Origin: Beroe forskalii
Lineage: Eukaryota; Ctenophora; Nuda; Beroida; Beroidae
NCBI GenBank assembly: GCA_011033025.1
Contig: WFMF01000626.1
Location: 1-64,000 of the forward strand
Direction of reading: 5' to 3'
DNA: 64,000 nt
This document shows, in pieces, positions 1 through 11,917 of the stretch. Made by a program: the position numbers and the translations under genes. Below the pieces are notes generated by a model. That model saw nothing but the letters and a program-made list of their open reading frames with translations, did no database searches and was not told the origin of the DNA. How positions within the stretch are numbered: position 1 is the first letter of the stretch; every line of letters starts with the position of its first letter.

Positions 1-1072
1 ACCCCTTTGTTATGCTGTGATTGATCAAATAAATTGGATTGACAACCCATTTGAACGAATGTTGTGTTGACATGAATCATGTTTGAATGAGCAATATTTA
101 GTTTTTCCCCTACTGGCTTAAAGATTTTCTATTAAAACACATCAGTCGATCAAATGAAACAACATAGTTTAATGAAACAGCATAATTTATATTTTACTTT
201 TTTTTATCTTATCTTATTATAATGAACAGTTTGTATTAATTGATATATTTAACTTATTGAATGTATGAAATTAATTAATTAATTGCTTCTAAATATACAC
301 ACAATGTGTCATGGACACCTAGTGCTTTCTCAGCCTATGTAATACTTATTTTTATTCTATATTAAATAGTACTTCATTTTATATTTCATTTGTAGATGTA
401 AAATCGCAGATTCTAGTTTATCTTAAATATCTTACAGCAGACTTGACCATGTGTTGGCATGAATTCATTAGAACCAATAGAATGATTTATTTTTAAAACT
501 ATTACTAAGACTACTACTAGCTACTAGCTAATTCATATGTAGCAAATCAAACAAAATGCAATATAAAATAACGTGCTGAAAATAATCTAGGTTAAAATGA
601 AGTTGATCAATCGATTAATTCCATTCGATCAACTTAAGAAAGTTACAGGCACCTCACACCTGCCCACATGCATTTTGACTTAATGAAAAATTATAAATGT
701 TGAAACTTAGCATGTGTTGGCTGATCAGTTTCGTTATGTTTGGCATATTTTATCAGTTTCGCATTTTGTAGTGAAAAATTGAGTTCTATCTGAACTGTAT
801 CTTTTTCATTTTCATCAAATCACCATGAAACTTGCAGAAATTTTGAAAATCAAAATTGGAGGGTGACTGATTTTTCATAATTTTAAAAACACAAATTAAG
901 AGACATTTTCGGCTATAAAGTAAAGTAAGCATGATAAATATAAATTTTTAACAATTATTTAGCACCATTTCACTCTGGTGCCCATTCCATAGAAACATTA
1001 ATAAAGAGAAATTTTACAACAAACAAATAACTTCTTATTCAATGTGATAAAATTAATTCTAACTTTTCACAA
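1..1072. other. AT-rich stretch without recognisable gene
   Basis: Very AT-rich sequence with short direct and inverted AT motifs. No open frame with a recognisable protein, no clear repeat family and no RNA gene were seen on either strand. Confidence 0.5.
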
Positions 1073-1934
1073 TACCTTACAAGACAAAATAACATGGGAC
1101 ACTAATTCCGGGGATCGAAATTTTGGGGGTTCGAAAATATGGGGATTTTTTTCAAAAATCCCCAAATTTCGTACCCCAAATTAATTCAGGTGATTTTCGC
1201 CTTTTTTTCAAATTGAAAAAATAAGGTAACTTTTTGGGAATAAATCAGAACTTCAGAAAGGCCAATGTTACTGAGGTGATCGAAGTAGTAGAATTTCCAG
1301 TACAAGATCCCTTTTATCGAGTCGAGTGTAGGAGGTTTTATTAGAATTACTGCATTTAAGATTTTATGCAATTGATATACTTATTGAAATTTGTCTGGGA
1401 ATTCCATATTTTATGCACTGTTAGTCAAATCACAAACCCGCAATTAACTAATTTGGGGGAAATAATTTGGGGGATCGAAATTTTGGGGGAACGAAAATAT
1501 GGGGGAACGAAAATAGTTTAGTTTAGTTTAAAATTTTGTCATACAACAACACGATTGGATACAATTCCTCGCCACACTTATTCACTCATCATGCAAATTC
1601 TAACAAGGTACTGAAATACAACAATAAGTTAAAAAACATAAGCATTGTACCACAAGCAGGTACCAATCATAAATAACATAAGGCAGGCTCATTTCTTCAT
1701 AATATACATACAGGTGAAAGCTTGCATTCTGCCACAAAATTTCCTATTCTGCTATTATAAAGTCATAATATATCAATTTTAAAAATACAAGAAACATAAA
1801 CTGAAAAAATAATCCCAGTATAAAATAATGCATTAATGAGTATAAATATTTATACCTTTTTTCCTTGCTATAAAAGGGGGATTTTTTCTTAAAATCCCCA
1901 AATTTCGTACCTTTTAAATATGTCTCGTAAGGTA
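1073..1934. mobile_element. Non-autonomous DNA transposon (MITE), copy 1, with internal insertion
   Basis: The ends read TACCTTACAAGACAAAAT and the inverted complement of ATGTCTCGTAAGGTA, giving short terminal inverted repeats that start CCTTAC inside a TA dinucleotide. The body carries GGGGATCGAAATTTTGGGGG several times, plus the hairpin GGGGATTTTT/AAAAATCCCC. A second copy lies at 47769-48265. This copy carries about 360 extra bases near 1515-1870 that copy 2 lacks. There is no transposase. The TA flank would fit a Tc1/mariner-type element, but that is inference. Confidence 0.7.
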
Positions 1935-2560
1935 GCTAGTATTTCACCCTACCCTCCACCGCGCGCCATTTTTTCCGCTGAGTTTTATGGAGTCTACCAA
2001 CAGGATCTCTCCTATAATAATCTGGCTCTGAGTGACGTCAATCTCCGACTTTTCTGTATCCGAGTTTTGCGCGCGCCAAACAACCTCACCGAATTTAGAA
2101 TTTGAAATAACCCTAACCTATCCTAACCCTTGTTTTAAAGCGCCGCTAGGTGACGTCACAGATCTAAGGCCTCGCTTATATGGGAGACCTACCGAAATAA
2201 TGGGTCCGATGACGTCAAACAACCCTAGCTCGTATGATGTTACCCTACCCTCGCGCGCGGCGCAACGTTCCACATTTGGACGCGGACGTCGCTTTGCGCT
2301 TTCGCCCGGTCCAGCCATCCAGTGAGAAGAAATAAATGGGCAACGTTTGTCGTACCCTAGCGCGCAACTTTCCCCTTTGCCCGGCCCTGACTTGCTCTAA
2401 CCAGAACCAGATCTTTAGTTTTACTCGTAGGATTGCTCTAACCAGATCTCTAGAATTTTACGCGCGTCGAGATGCGAGACGACGCGACACCCCTGGTTAG
2501 GGGAACTCGTAGGATGTTACCCTACCCTCGCACGCGAGGCGCAACGTTCCACAGCGTGGG
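1935..2560. other. Locally GC-richer spacer with a direct repeat
   Basis: No gene was recognised. A block of about 45 bp containing GATGTTACCCTACCCTCGC followed by GGCGCAACGTTCCACA occurs near 2231-2275 and again near 2508-2555. CG-rich clusters (gcgcgc) are more frequent here than in the surrounding sequence. Confidence 0.45.
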
Positions 2561-4960
2561 GCCTTTGGGAATTCAAAAAAATTTCCTATTTTTTTTTGCG
2601 CGCGGAAAAAATACCAAATTTTTAGCCTAAGACCGGGGTTTTTTTTAAACTTCGGGTTTTTACTTAATCCGAAAGTGGTTGTTTTGCAAATGTTTTTTCA
2701 AAAACCTAGGTTTGACGGGGGCCTCGAAAAAGGAAAAAAACCCCCTTTCTTTGCTCAAATTTTAACCGGAATCTTTGCCCAAATAAAATTTTTTAGAAAA
2801 ATATAAAAATAGTATTTGGGGCATTGGGTCAAAGAAAACTTCAATGGAAAAGGGTAAATTTAAATTTTAAAAATGCAATTTTTTTAAAATTAAAAGCTTT
2901 TTTTTTAAATTACTGTTTAACTTAAATAAAAAATCATTTCAAAGGAAAAAAATTTTTTCGTAAAATTTACAAACAATTTTTCCCAACCCCTCCCAAAGGC
3001 AAAATAATTTCCCTTTTTCAAATGACTTGATTTCATTTAAACGGGGAAAAAAGGCAAATGGCAAAAAAAACTGAAATTTTAATTTCAAAACATTACTCTT
3101 TATTTAATTTTTAATGGTGGCCCCATTAATAAAATTAAATCCCCTTCCCTCGATTTTTCAAAAAAATATTAAATTTTAAGAACCCTAATTTTTTCCAGAT
3201 CCAGCCAAGAAAACAAGCACCCCGGTTTTTTGTGAAAAAAAAGGGGCGCGGAAAAAACCCCCCTTTTGCCCGGCCCCCCTTTTTAAAAAAATTTTTGCCT
3301 AACGGAAAAAAACCAAGGCCCCCTTTTTTTAAACCCTGTGTGGTACCAAGGAACCCTTTTTGGCCTCCCCAGGTAATGGGGCCCCCCCAAAAAAAGGGTT
3401 TAAAGGAACAGATGTTAATTGAGAATTTAAAATTTGACCCTTTTAATTTTAAAATACCCCGGCCCAAAATAATTGAAATTTTCCCATCAAAAATATGTTG
3501 TCCCATTTTTAAAAACATGAAAAAGACGTAGGGGGGAATCTTTTTCAAGTTTTTTGGGGATGAAAAGGATCAAAAAGGGTTTTTTTAAAACTTAAGCAAA
3601 AGGGGAAAATCCCTGCAAAATGATAAAAAATGTAAAAATCAAAAATCTTCCTAAAAAAAGGGAAAAAATGACCCAGAGTTTTTTAGTTATTTAAATTTTT
3701 CTCCTCTGAGACACTGCAGTTAAAATTTGATGACCTATTGGTTTTAGTTTCCTTAAAATTTTTAAACAAAAAACCCCCCAACATTTTTCCCACGACCCCC
3801 AAATCAAAAGCAGGGAAAAGTAGTTTTCAAAGTTCCATTTTTGAAATAAAAATTTAAAGGCCCTGTTTTAAAAAACTTTGGTTAACTTGGAAAGTTAAAC
3901 CCCCAAAAGGAAAAGTACATTCGATAAAAACGGAAAACGCCCACAAAAACCCATTTGTTTATTTCCGCACATAATGAATGGGATTGATGGGGAAAACATT
4001 TTAATTCTTGCGTTTCTGAAACACCGCAAAAAAAATTTATTAAAAACCCCCAGGGGAAAGGAAAATAAAAGTGATAAGTTTTAAAAAAATTTTTGGCCCA
4101 ATTTAAAACCCCTTTTTTAAAAAAATGTTTTTAAAAAATAAAAAGGTGGGAAAGCCCATTTCGGAAATAAATCATACTTTGAGAGTGCCGGTGCATTCGT
4201 AAACGGGGGAAACCATTTAATCCACCCCAACCCACACCCCCCCAACCCTTTGTAAGAATTTTGGGCCTTTTTTGTAATAGATACGTTTTTGTTTTTTTGT
4301 TTAAACAGTTGGCATTCCGAAGACTTTTTTTCTTTTTTCATTTATCAAATGTTGCATGTTAGAAAAGAAATATTTTAACATAAAAACGGAAAAAGAATAA
4401 AAATGGGGGGTTCCCTTCCCATCAGAGAAAACCTGGGGGGAAAGAAATATTTGAACGCCCAAAAATTTTTCCAGACCGATAGGTAATTACGCTGCTTTTA
4501 AATATTGTCCAGGGGTCGAGGGGTTTTAAGAATTTTTATTTTTTGCAAAAAAAAAAGTTTTAAAAACTATTTTTCGTTTTGGTCAAAAGGTTTTTTTTTA
4601 AAACCCGATCCCCAAAAGAAATATTTCTGATTGATCCCCAACCAAAAAAATTTTTTGAGGATCTGAAAGTTAAAAACAGCCCTTTTTCTTAAAAAATTTG
4701 GTTTTCAGCCTGGAAAAACGAAAAAAGCATTGACCCTCCTTATGTATAGCCCGCCGTTTCAAAGGGGAAAATGAACGAAACAAAAGGGAAATGTTTAACC
4801 TTGTAAAAAGGTCCCAGCATCAGATTTAAACATTTAAAAGATTAGTTTAAATTTTTGGGTTTCCACCCGTGATTTAATTTTTTTCTGATTTTTGATACTC
4901 CAAAGAAGAGGGGTCTAAAAGAAACGTGGTTGTATTATGATGAATTTTATTTGAAAAACC
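2560..4960. other. Homopolymer-inflated, apparently corrupted sequence
   Basis: The texture changes abruptly to long runs of A, T, C and G. Parts align as stretched or contracted versions of sequence elsewhere. Bases 3590-3660 resemble 13684-13750, and 3760-3900 resemble 13880-14030, which holds the last methyltransferase exon and the bases 3' of it. The edge near 4960 resembles the outer arm of the foldback at 4965-6000. Open frames here are not credible genes. I read it as low-quality read or assembly sequence, or otherwise a badly decayed duplicate. Confidence 0.6.
3690..3900 (-). pseudogene. Degraded trace of methyltransferase terminal exon (copy 1)
   Basis: The order of short matches (a CAACATTTC-like stretch, then CCCCCAA, then AAAAGTAG, then TTTCAAAGTTCCATTT) follows 13870-14000, where the complete last exon of methyltransferase copy 2 lies. 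It is too garbled to translate. If the copy-1 gene ends here, its last intron would be about 3.7 kb. Confidence 0.4.
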
Positions 4961-4964
4961 TTTT

Positions 4965-6000
4965 TGGGTGTCAACCTTTTTGTGTAACATTATTTAAACA
5001 CCATCGATAATTATTTATGTACCTGCCGGCCATCTGAGAGAAATGCTGAATGGTATTGGCCTTGCTCTTAGTCGTATCAAGTTTGATAACAAGAATCTTG
5101 ACTAATTATCAGTTTTTTCTGGCTTGGAAATTTCACTCATTTAAAGAGTATTGCCTGAATACGGTTGTTGCTTATACTCTTAAAATATATTAATATCGAT
5201 GGTTGACAACCAAAATGGTTGACACCCAAAATGGCTGACACCCAAATGGTTGACACCAAAATGGTTGACACTAAAATGGTTGACACCTGGGGCCGAAAGC
5301 TGGGACACCCAAATGGTTGACATCCAAAATGGTTGACATCCAGCTGTGATCATGACTTATATATTTGACACTGCCTTGACGGGGTCATATGATACTCTGA
5401 AATGTGATGTATTATGGCTGTCAAACCATTTTTTATGTGTCATAAACCATTTTGGGTGTCATCAATCATTTTGAGTGTCATCAACCATTTTGGGTGTCAT
5501 CAACCATTTTGAGTGTCATCAACCATTTTGAGTGTAATCAACCATTTTGGGTGTCATCAACCATTTTGGGTGTCAACCATTTTGGGTGTCAACCATTTTG
5601 GGTGTCAACCATTTTTGTTGTCAACCATCGATAAATGTATTTATAAGAGTATAAGCTGCAAAACTGCCGGTAATTCGAGCCATCAAAGAATTTAAGATTT
5701 TGGACCCACGGAATGCTTCGATATAAGAATGGGTAAATTTTCCCAGAAATCAGAAAAACGATGAATTGAAAGGTCAAGTTTTTGTTAAACATAAACTTGT
5801 TACACATTTCAGGTGACCCATAGGAGAAATGCCGGGTTGGTAACGTCATACCATTTCAACATTTCTCTCGAATGGCCGGCAGTTTTGCTGCCTATAAATT
5901 AATTTATCGATGGTTGACACCCAAAATGGTACACAAGCAAAAGGTTGACACGCAAAATGGTTGACGCCCAAAATGGTTGACACCGTAAACGGTTGGCAGT
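4965..6000. repeat. 1-kb foldback: nested inverted repeat with minisatellite arms
   Basis: The outer arms (about 4965-5090 and 5850-5990, inverted) contain ATCGATAA and GCCGGCCAT..GAGAGAAATG. The inner arms are minisatellites of about 16 bp built on GGTTGACACCCAAAAT, forward at 5203-5340 and inverted at 5425-5636, around an 85-bp loop. The motif TTATACTCTTA flanks the inner arms on both sides in inverted order. No coding capacity is visible: open frames in the array are translated repeat. Confidence 0.75.
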
Positions 6001-6178
6001 CATAGTACAGTTACATCTCACAGTTTCTTATTATGAGACCCGTCAATAGCTAACAGGTAGTATCAGAAAATGTTAGAGAAATCACGGCTGGAGAGCATTT
6101 AGTAACTCATCTTTCAGAGCTGAGTCTTGCTAAAAGTGATTTGACAATTGCAGATGATAACTGAGATCTTATTCACAA

Positions 6179-6312
6179 GGTTAAAACATTTCCTTGTGTT
6201 TCGTTCATGTTGTCAGCACTTACTGAAAAGAGCAGAGCTATACATAAGGAGGAAGCAATGCTTTGCTCGTTTTAGCCAGTGCTGACTAAACACAAGGAAA
6301 TGTTTTAAACTT
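6179..6312. repeat. 134-bp imperfect hairpin
   Basis: TTAAAACATTTCCTTGTGTT at 6181 pairs with AACACAAGGAAATGTTTTAA ending at 6310. An inner pair GTCAGCACT/AGTGCTGAC lies closer to the loop. This looks like a small foldback or MITE. No product is predicted. Confidence 0.6.
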
Positions 6313-6319
6313 GTAAATA

Positions 6320-7525
6320 AGTTTTTAGTTATTCACAACTTGTCTAGATCGCTCAACGTAGCATTTCCTCCTCATCTGGGATGATGTGAGTAAAACTATT
6401 GATCGGATCTCCTAGAAATATTTCTTTGAGTGATCGGTGTACCACGGGTCACGTACAACAAAACAGCTATTACATGACAAAAGCTTGGTGTACCCAAAGT
6501 ATGGTCTTTTGAAAGCTTGTATTTTGGGTGTAAAGCATCAATAAATCTCTCTATAGGCAGCAATACTCCGGTCATTTGACCCAGTGCTGACAATATTAAA
6601 GCATAAAATCATTGATTTTCAGCGTAATTCACCTTCTATCGGAATACAAGTTCGAAATATTCTGAACGTACCGTTACTAAGATCCCAGTTATCCTCTGCT
6701 CACCCAGATCACTGCGTTTATTTGATGGGAGAGACCATAGGCTGTGTTCCTACTCTGGTCTCCCCTTTTCTGATTCTGTTACTACCTGAAAAATTGATTA
6801 TGTTAGAAATATTTCTTTATGCTAACATGCTAACATGAGTCATGATGCCAAATGAAAACTATGAAACAAAGTCTTCAGGAGGAATTAGCAGCAACTGTAT
6901 TCTAATCTAAAACTTACAAAAACACAGTATCTAGTACCTACAAACAAAGTTGTAACCAATTGTACACACTTACACACAGAAATGAAACAAGTGAGGTAGT
7001 GAGTAATGAAGGATGGGATGAGATGGTTTCCATGCGTTTCAGCCGTTTGATGCGCGCGCGTCGCTCAAAAGTCACGTGATTACTTACTACCTCACGTTTC
7101 GGGAACTGGTCATTTTTACACATATGTGTGGTTTATTTTATAGAAATCCACATTTTTCAAGGTAGAGATTTGAAACTTTGGGAATCACAAGTTAGATAAA
7201 TTTCAGAGCGCCCGTTGATCTTACTTTTCGATATCATGTTCCTGAGCTTCACAGTCGTCCATGGAACACGCCACAATTGAAAATACTGTTTCGTTGCGAG
7301 CTGTTTCAGTACATTACTTCTGACCTACTGGGAGTATTAAGATGATCGTTTCACCATCAGAATCCTTCAACTGTGCTCTATTGAATGGTCACGGCCCAAT
7401 TACACGAATCTCAAAATTGAGCAGTGAAATTGGGCCGTTTTGTCGCCAAATTGGCGTTCTTCCGTAAACTGCGCACATGCTACTAGCACGATTGACGATT
7501 GACTACCTCACGCGTATGGGGTGAG
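6320..7525. other. Spacer without recognisable gene
   Basis: No supported gene. Short open frames here have no recognisable domains or flanking splice signals. The segmental duplication boundary lies at about 7526, where the sequence starts to match 14033 onward. Confidence 0.45.
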
Positions 7526-7611
7526 TTAAGCGTGCACACGCAAAGGATTTTTCACTCACGACAATACGAAATTTAATTCATTGCCACTCGCTGACTTTCA
7601 CTTTGACTTAC

Positions 7612-10600
7612 CTCCACTGGATAGCGAAACTGACATGCAATGGTGAAGTGATATGTTGTACAGACACGTTGACACAGGTTTCTTAATCTGAAAATAACAC
7701 AAAAATATAGCTAATTTAGGTCATACGAGCGAATTACTGCGGGAGACTCCCGGGAGTCCTCCGGGAGTACTCCGAGAGTCCTCCGGGAGTACTGCGGGAG
7801 TATTCTGAGAGTCCTCCGAGAGTCCCCCAGGAGTCCTCCGGGAGTCCTCGGGAGTCCTACGGGAGACCTACGGGAGTACCACGGGAGTGCCACGGGAGTA
7901 CCCCGGGAGTACCCCGGGAGTCCCCCGGGAGTCCTACGGGAGTATCCCGGGAGTGCCACGGGAGTACCCCGGGAGTACCCCGGGAGTCCTACGGGAGTAC
8001 CCCAGGAGTCCCCCGGGAGTACTCTGAGTCCTACCCCGGAGTCCCCCGAGTCCCCTGGAGGCCCCCCAGTGCCATGAGCCCCAGGGAGTCCCCCGGAGTC
8101 TCCCAGGAGTCCTGGGAGTACTCCCAGACCTCGGGGGACCCCTAGGACCCCGGGGACCTCGTGGCACTCCCAAAGGACCCCGGGGTTCTCCCGTAGGACT
8201 CCCGGGGGACTCCCGTGGCACTCCCAAAGGACTCCTGGGGTACTCCCGTGGCACTCCCGTAGGACTCCCGGGGTACTCCCGTAGGACTCCCGGGGGACTC
8301 CCGTAGGACTCCCGGGGTACTCCCGTAGGACTCCCGGGGTACTCCCGTGACACTCCCTGGGTACTCCCGTAGGACTCCCGGGGTACTCCCGTGGCACTCC
8401 CGTAGAACTCCCGTAGGACTCCTGGGGGACTCCCGGAGGACTCCCGGGGGACTCTCGGAGTACTCCCGGAGTACTCCCGGAGGACTCTCGGAGTACTCCC
8501 GGAGGGCTCCCGGAGGGCTCCCGGAGGACTCCCGGGAGTCTCCCGCAGTAATTCGCTCGTATGACCTTAATTTAAATTTCAGCCCTGGACTAAAGAAATT
8601 TCAAAACAGGAAAAATACATTTCAAAAGTTCAAAAGCTGCATATTTTTTTCTGAAATTCGTTTAAAGAAACACAAACCTGTTTGACCATGTTGGAGGAGG
8701 TATCTATATCCACCATAGTGACGACCCCACTCTCCTTCAGCACTCCCTTTAGTCCTGCCATAGCCTTTGATGGGAAGGGTAGATCGTGCATGCAGTCGAA
8801 TATCATGACGTAGTCAAACCTGAGAGGAGGATCTCGTCAAAAGGGAGTAAAACTAAAATCTGTGGGGGATGTGTTGGAAACCAAATTTGAAACTGAAATT
8901 AAAAAAGCTTATTAATTTATTGGGAATTATTGAGAATTATTATGTAAATGAGCAGCTCCGTCGAATGTCGAATTCGATATTCGAATTAAACCTGTTATTC
9001 CATTCTACTGGCATGTTACAAAAGTCCCCGAGAACGAACTCAATGTTAGTCATCCCACTCTTCTTTAGACCTTCCCTGCAAGTGGGAAAGTCGATTAACT
9101 TTAAGTTTAACATGACAAGATGATTTTAAAAAGAATTACGAGGACCCAATGGATATCTCCAAAATATGAAATTTCTGGACAGACGAAGAAAAAAGTGAAA
9201 AATGGAAACTGCTGTGGAAATAACTTTTAAAAAATTCAGCGCTTACCTGTTTTCCTCCAAAGTCTCGGGATCGATATCAAAGCAAGTGAAGTGACTGTTG
9301 GGGTAGCGTGCAGCTATCTCACTCACATGTCTGGCTTTCCCGCAACCCGGCTCCAGAACACTGATACCTGAGCAGTGGGGAATTAGAATACAAAATGTAA
9401 AATTGCAACATGTCAGGCTTCTCTGAAACGTAAAGATTTTATGAAATTAAATATATTAAAAAATATCAGTTACAAGTAGAACTTGAATTTTCAATTTATT
9501 TAGAAATTAAATTCGGGCGACTCGACAATATCTTTATTAATATTTCGTGTACCATAGATCATTCCAATTTCAATAATTCATGATTTTTACGAAAAAGAAA
9601 AACCTCTTTCCAAAGCCTCATGAACACCGTCTCCAATCAATTTGATGAAACCCAGTGGGAAATTCTGATTCTCGTTTCTACAGTTCGTCCAGCCAGCCAT
9701 CCATTCTTGGTTTTTAATGAGTTAAATATAGTGTTATATGATATGAGGGGTTGTAATATTGCAAACGTAAGAAACATATCAGATTTCATTTCAAATTCAA
9801 TTTCACATCCGCAATGAGTACCAAACCCTCCTACCCTCCATACCCCAGTGGAGCAATGGCAATATCCCAGTATTTCTCCACAGGAGCACATAGAACTTAC
9901 CTTGGAAGTTGGGGAAGTCACTGTACCCACAGCCCAGTGGTCCGTCCTTCTTAAAACATGCCCCTATCTTATCTTCCTGAAACAAAGCCGATTTGATAAA
10001 ACTATAAAGAGTTACCTACCTCAAACTAAGATGGTTTCATCATTCCGCGTCGATCGAATGGACTGGTCAAATGAAAATCGCGCACAATACACTTAAATAG
10101 TTTGGGCTTGGCATGGCTCACACCACTAGAAAAACTAACAGATTCCATGATACCTTATCAAAAATGAACTCGAGAGACTTGAAGAAGTGGAGCATCTCTG
10201 AAGAAGTGATGAGCTTTGAAGCTACACTCGGCTTACACGATACCATCATCTCCTCGTCAAGACTCAGAACCCTGGAAGAGGCCAAGACACCAACCCATTC
10301 CTTGACCCAACTGCAAAGAAACAACAAGCTTTTATTGATCATATTACAACAGTAATTTCTTGTCTAGGGATTAGCAAAATGACAAAAAATAAATTAAAGA
10401 TAAGCGAAGCCAATCAAAAATTTAAAGGTTAGAGGGATAGAAATTCGAGGGACAGTTAGCAACAAAAAAACATGAGTGATCAAATTCACAAGCACCAATA
10501 ATTAAAATTTGAATTGTATTTGGGATTTTCCCAATTAAATTTAATGAAATACGAATTGACAAAGTTTGAAATGAACATAGACGCCTATTATGAACATAGA

Positions 10601-11593
10601 CGCCTATTATGATGATAGAAATAAGGTATTGTTCATGCTATGTAACGATATCGACCCGACCATTAATTATCTAAATCTATCGGCTAAATGGTACATAAGT
10701 AAGAACTTTCAAAACTCTAAGCCGCTAGATTGGCTAGAATATACTAGATATACGAAATTCGCGTTAAACGGCGATAGAACAAATATCCGCGTTATTCTGC
10801 TGGAGAAGCTGACTCCGTGATCTAACTACTCTTCCTCTCTCTCTCGGTTATCTCGTTCCTGCTCTTCCCTCCCTGAATTCTATCTCTTTTTTCTGACATC
10901 TTCAGATCTTTGTGCTGTGCCAGGGGTGGTGAAATCTGACGTGGTGAGGAGCTGTCTGCTGATGAGGCGATATATGAAATTACAAAAAACCAAAAAAAAT
11001 CAAAAAATGTACAAAAAACACAAAAAAAGAAAAAAAAAGTTAAAAAAGAACGTAAAACAAATTAAAAAGAAAAGAAAAGATAAGAAAAATTTAGTTTACT
11101 TTAATTTATTTTAATTTATTTAATTTATTTTTTTCTTATTTACTTTTATTTCAGGTACTTCAGATTTTGTGGGATGAAGGCTGAGGCAATAGACAAGGGA
11201 AAAATGTCACTGTTTAAGTACATTATCACTATGATGAATGTGACAGGATGTGAGAGCGCCCTAACAGGTGCTCAGTGATCATTCGCCACACTCTGAGTGA
11301 AAAAAAAAAAATTTTTAAAAAATAAAAAATTAAAAAAAAAAAAAGTTTGAAATTTGGCAAAGTTCCAAATTTGAAAAATTGATTTGAGTTCCACAAATAA
11401 TTGCACTCCAAGTCTCCACAGTATACCGTTCCTTGCAGTCTGCAGCCTCAGCCAGCTCCGCAATACTCCACTTCTTGTTCGGGTGCTCATGGAGGACACT
11501 CCACAGCCCGGCGTAGTGCCCCGCCACAATGGCTGAACTGGCGTGACCCCCGGCAAGAATAGGACCAAGTACCTCCATCACAGATCCTAAATA
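7612..11593 (-). CDS. Winged-helix class I SAM-dependent methyltransferase, copy 1 (3' exon lost or garbled)
   Basis: Likely transfers a methyl group from S-adenosylmethionine; the substrate is unknown. Minus-strand exons in order are 11427-11593, 10154-10310, 9901-9976, 9604-9705, 9247-9367, 8678-8819 and 7612-7687, all with GT-AG junctions and consistent phase. Exon 1 encodes a helix-turn-helix-like stretch (WSIAELAEAADCKER, then WVKEWVGVL). Exon 5 carries SAM motif I (VLEPGCGKARHV) and the acidic FDIDPETLE. Exon 6 has FDCMHDLPFP. The layout matches the Rv2258c-like family, which also has nematode members. Translation probably starts at the sixth codon of exon 1 (MEVLGPIL). A donor-like GTAAG at 12372, conserved in both copies, may end a non-coding first exon. 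The terminal exon is seen only as a garbled trace near 3.8 kb, so function is doubtful. Confidence 0.8.
7718..8567. mobile_element. Palindromic GGGAGT minisatellite element with terminal inverted repeats, copy 1
   Basis: The element lies in the methyltransferase exon 6-7 intron. Its left half is an array of about 11-bp units on GGGAGTCCTCC, and its right half is the same array inverted, so the whole 850 bp can fold back. The ends are AGGTCATACGAGCGAATTAC and its inverted complement, flanked by the direct repeat TAATTT at 7712-7717 and 8568-8573. Open frames through it are translated repeat (GST/RTPG-rich), not genes. Confidence 0.8.
10575..11345 (+). other. Insertion in copy 1 with possible plus-strand exon fragments
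   Basis: Present only in duplication copy 1. A 76-codon open frame (10590-10820, ending EKLTP) is followed by a long pyrimidine tract, TCTTCAG and a short open stretch (10907-10970). Then come A/T-rich sequence, TTTATTTCAG at 11154 and an open stretch of about 40 codons ending in TGA at 11278 (ALTGAQ). The acceptor-like sites suggest a captured gene fragment. No family was recognised, and the donor after the second stretch is not visible. Confidence 0.3.
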
Positions 11594-11735
11594 CTGTAAA
11601 GTGAATACTGTTAGCTTGTTAATTTTCACGGGGTATTATATTTCATGAACGCTGTGCTGAGGCGAATTGCAGGACTGTAATTCCCAGAATAGGGGAGAAG
11701 GGGGTAGGGGACTTATCAGCCTGAGACACTAAAAC

Positions 11736-11860
11736 TACTCTCCAGTGCCAAATAGAAGGGGGGGGGGGGTCGAAATAAACGTCTTTGGGTAGTGAATTAG
11801 CAAAATCACTGCAAACAGGTGGGTCTTAAATAAACGGATGGTGGTGGGATGGTGAGTGTC

Positions 11861-11896
<36 letters not shown>

Positions 11897-11917
11897 TTTA
11901 TTTGGCACTGGAGAGTA
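11736..11917. mobile_element. Poly-G/poly-C MITE, copy 1
   Basis: Ends are TACTCTCCAGTGCCAAATA and its exact inverted complement, within TA. The body has a G run near 11759 and a C run of more than 30 near 11862-11895. It lies upstream of methyltransferase exon 1. No coding capacity. The same element is at 17421-17592, so it predates the duplication. Confidence 0.75.

Noticed and set aside
3135-4341. Frames of 70-137 codons full of Lys, Phe, Gly and Pro runs
   Set aside because: They lie in the homopolymer-inflated region and reflect base runs, not coding sequence.
5203-5636. CRISPR-like array
   Set aside because: Repeats are contiguous without unique spacers, arms are inverted, and the context is eukaryotic.
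5452-5695. Frames reading VINHFECHQPFWVS repeats
   Set aside because: Translated foldback minisatellite.
7711-8685. Long open frames of PREYPGSPTGV / GYSRRTPGVLP repeats on both strands (also 14242-14935)
   Set aside because: They are translations of the GGGAGT minisatellite: both strands and several frames stay open. No non-repeat protein sequence is attached.
11759-11895. Long G and C runs as a possible origin or G-quadruplex regulator
   Set aside because: They are part of a MITE present in both duplication copies with different run lengths, so they vary freely.
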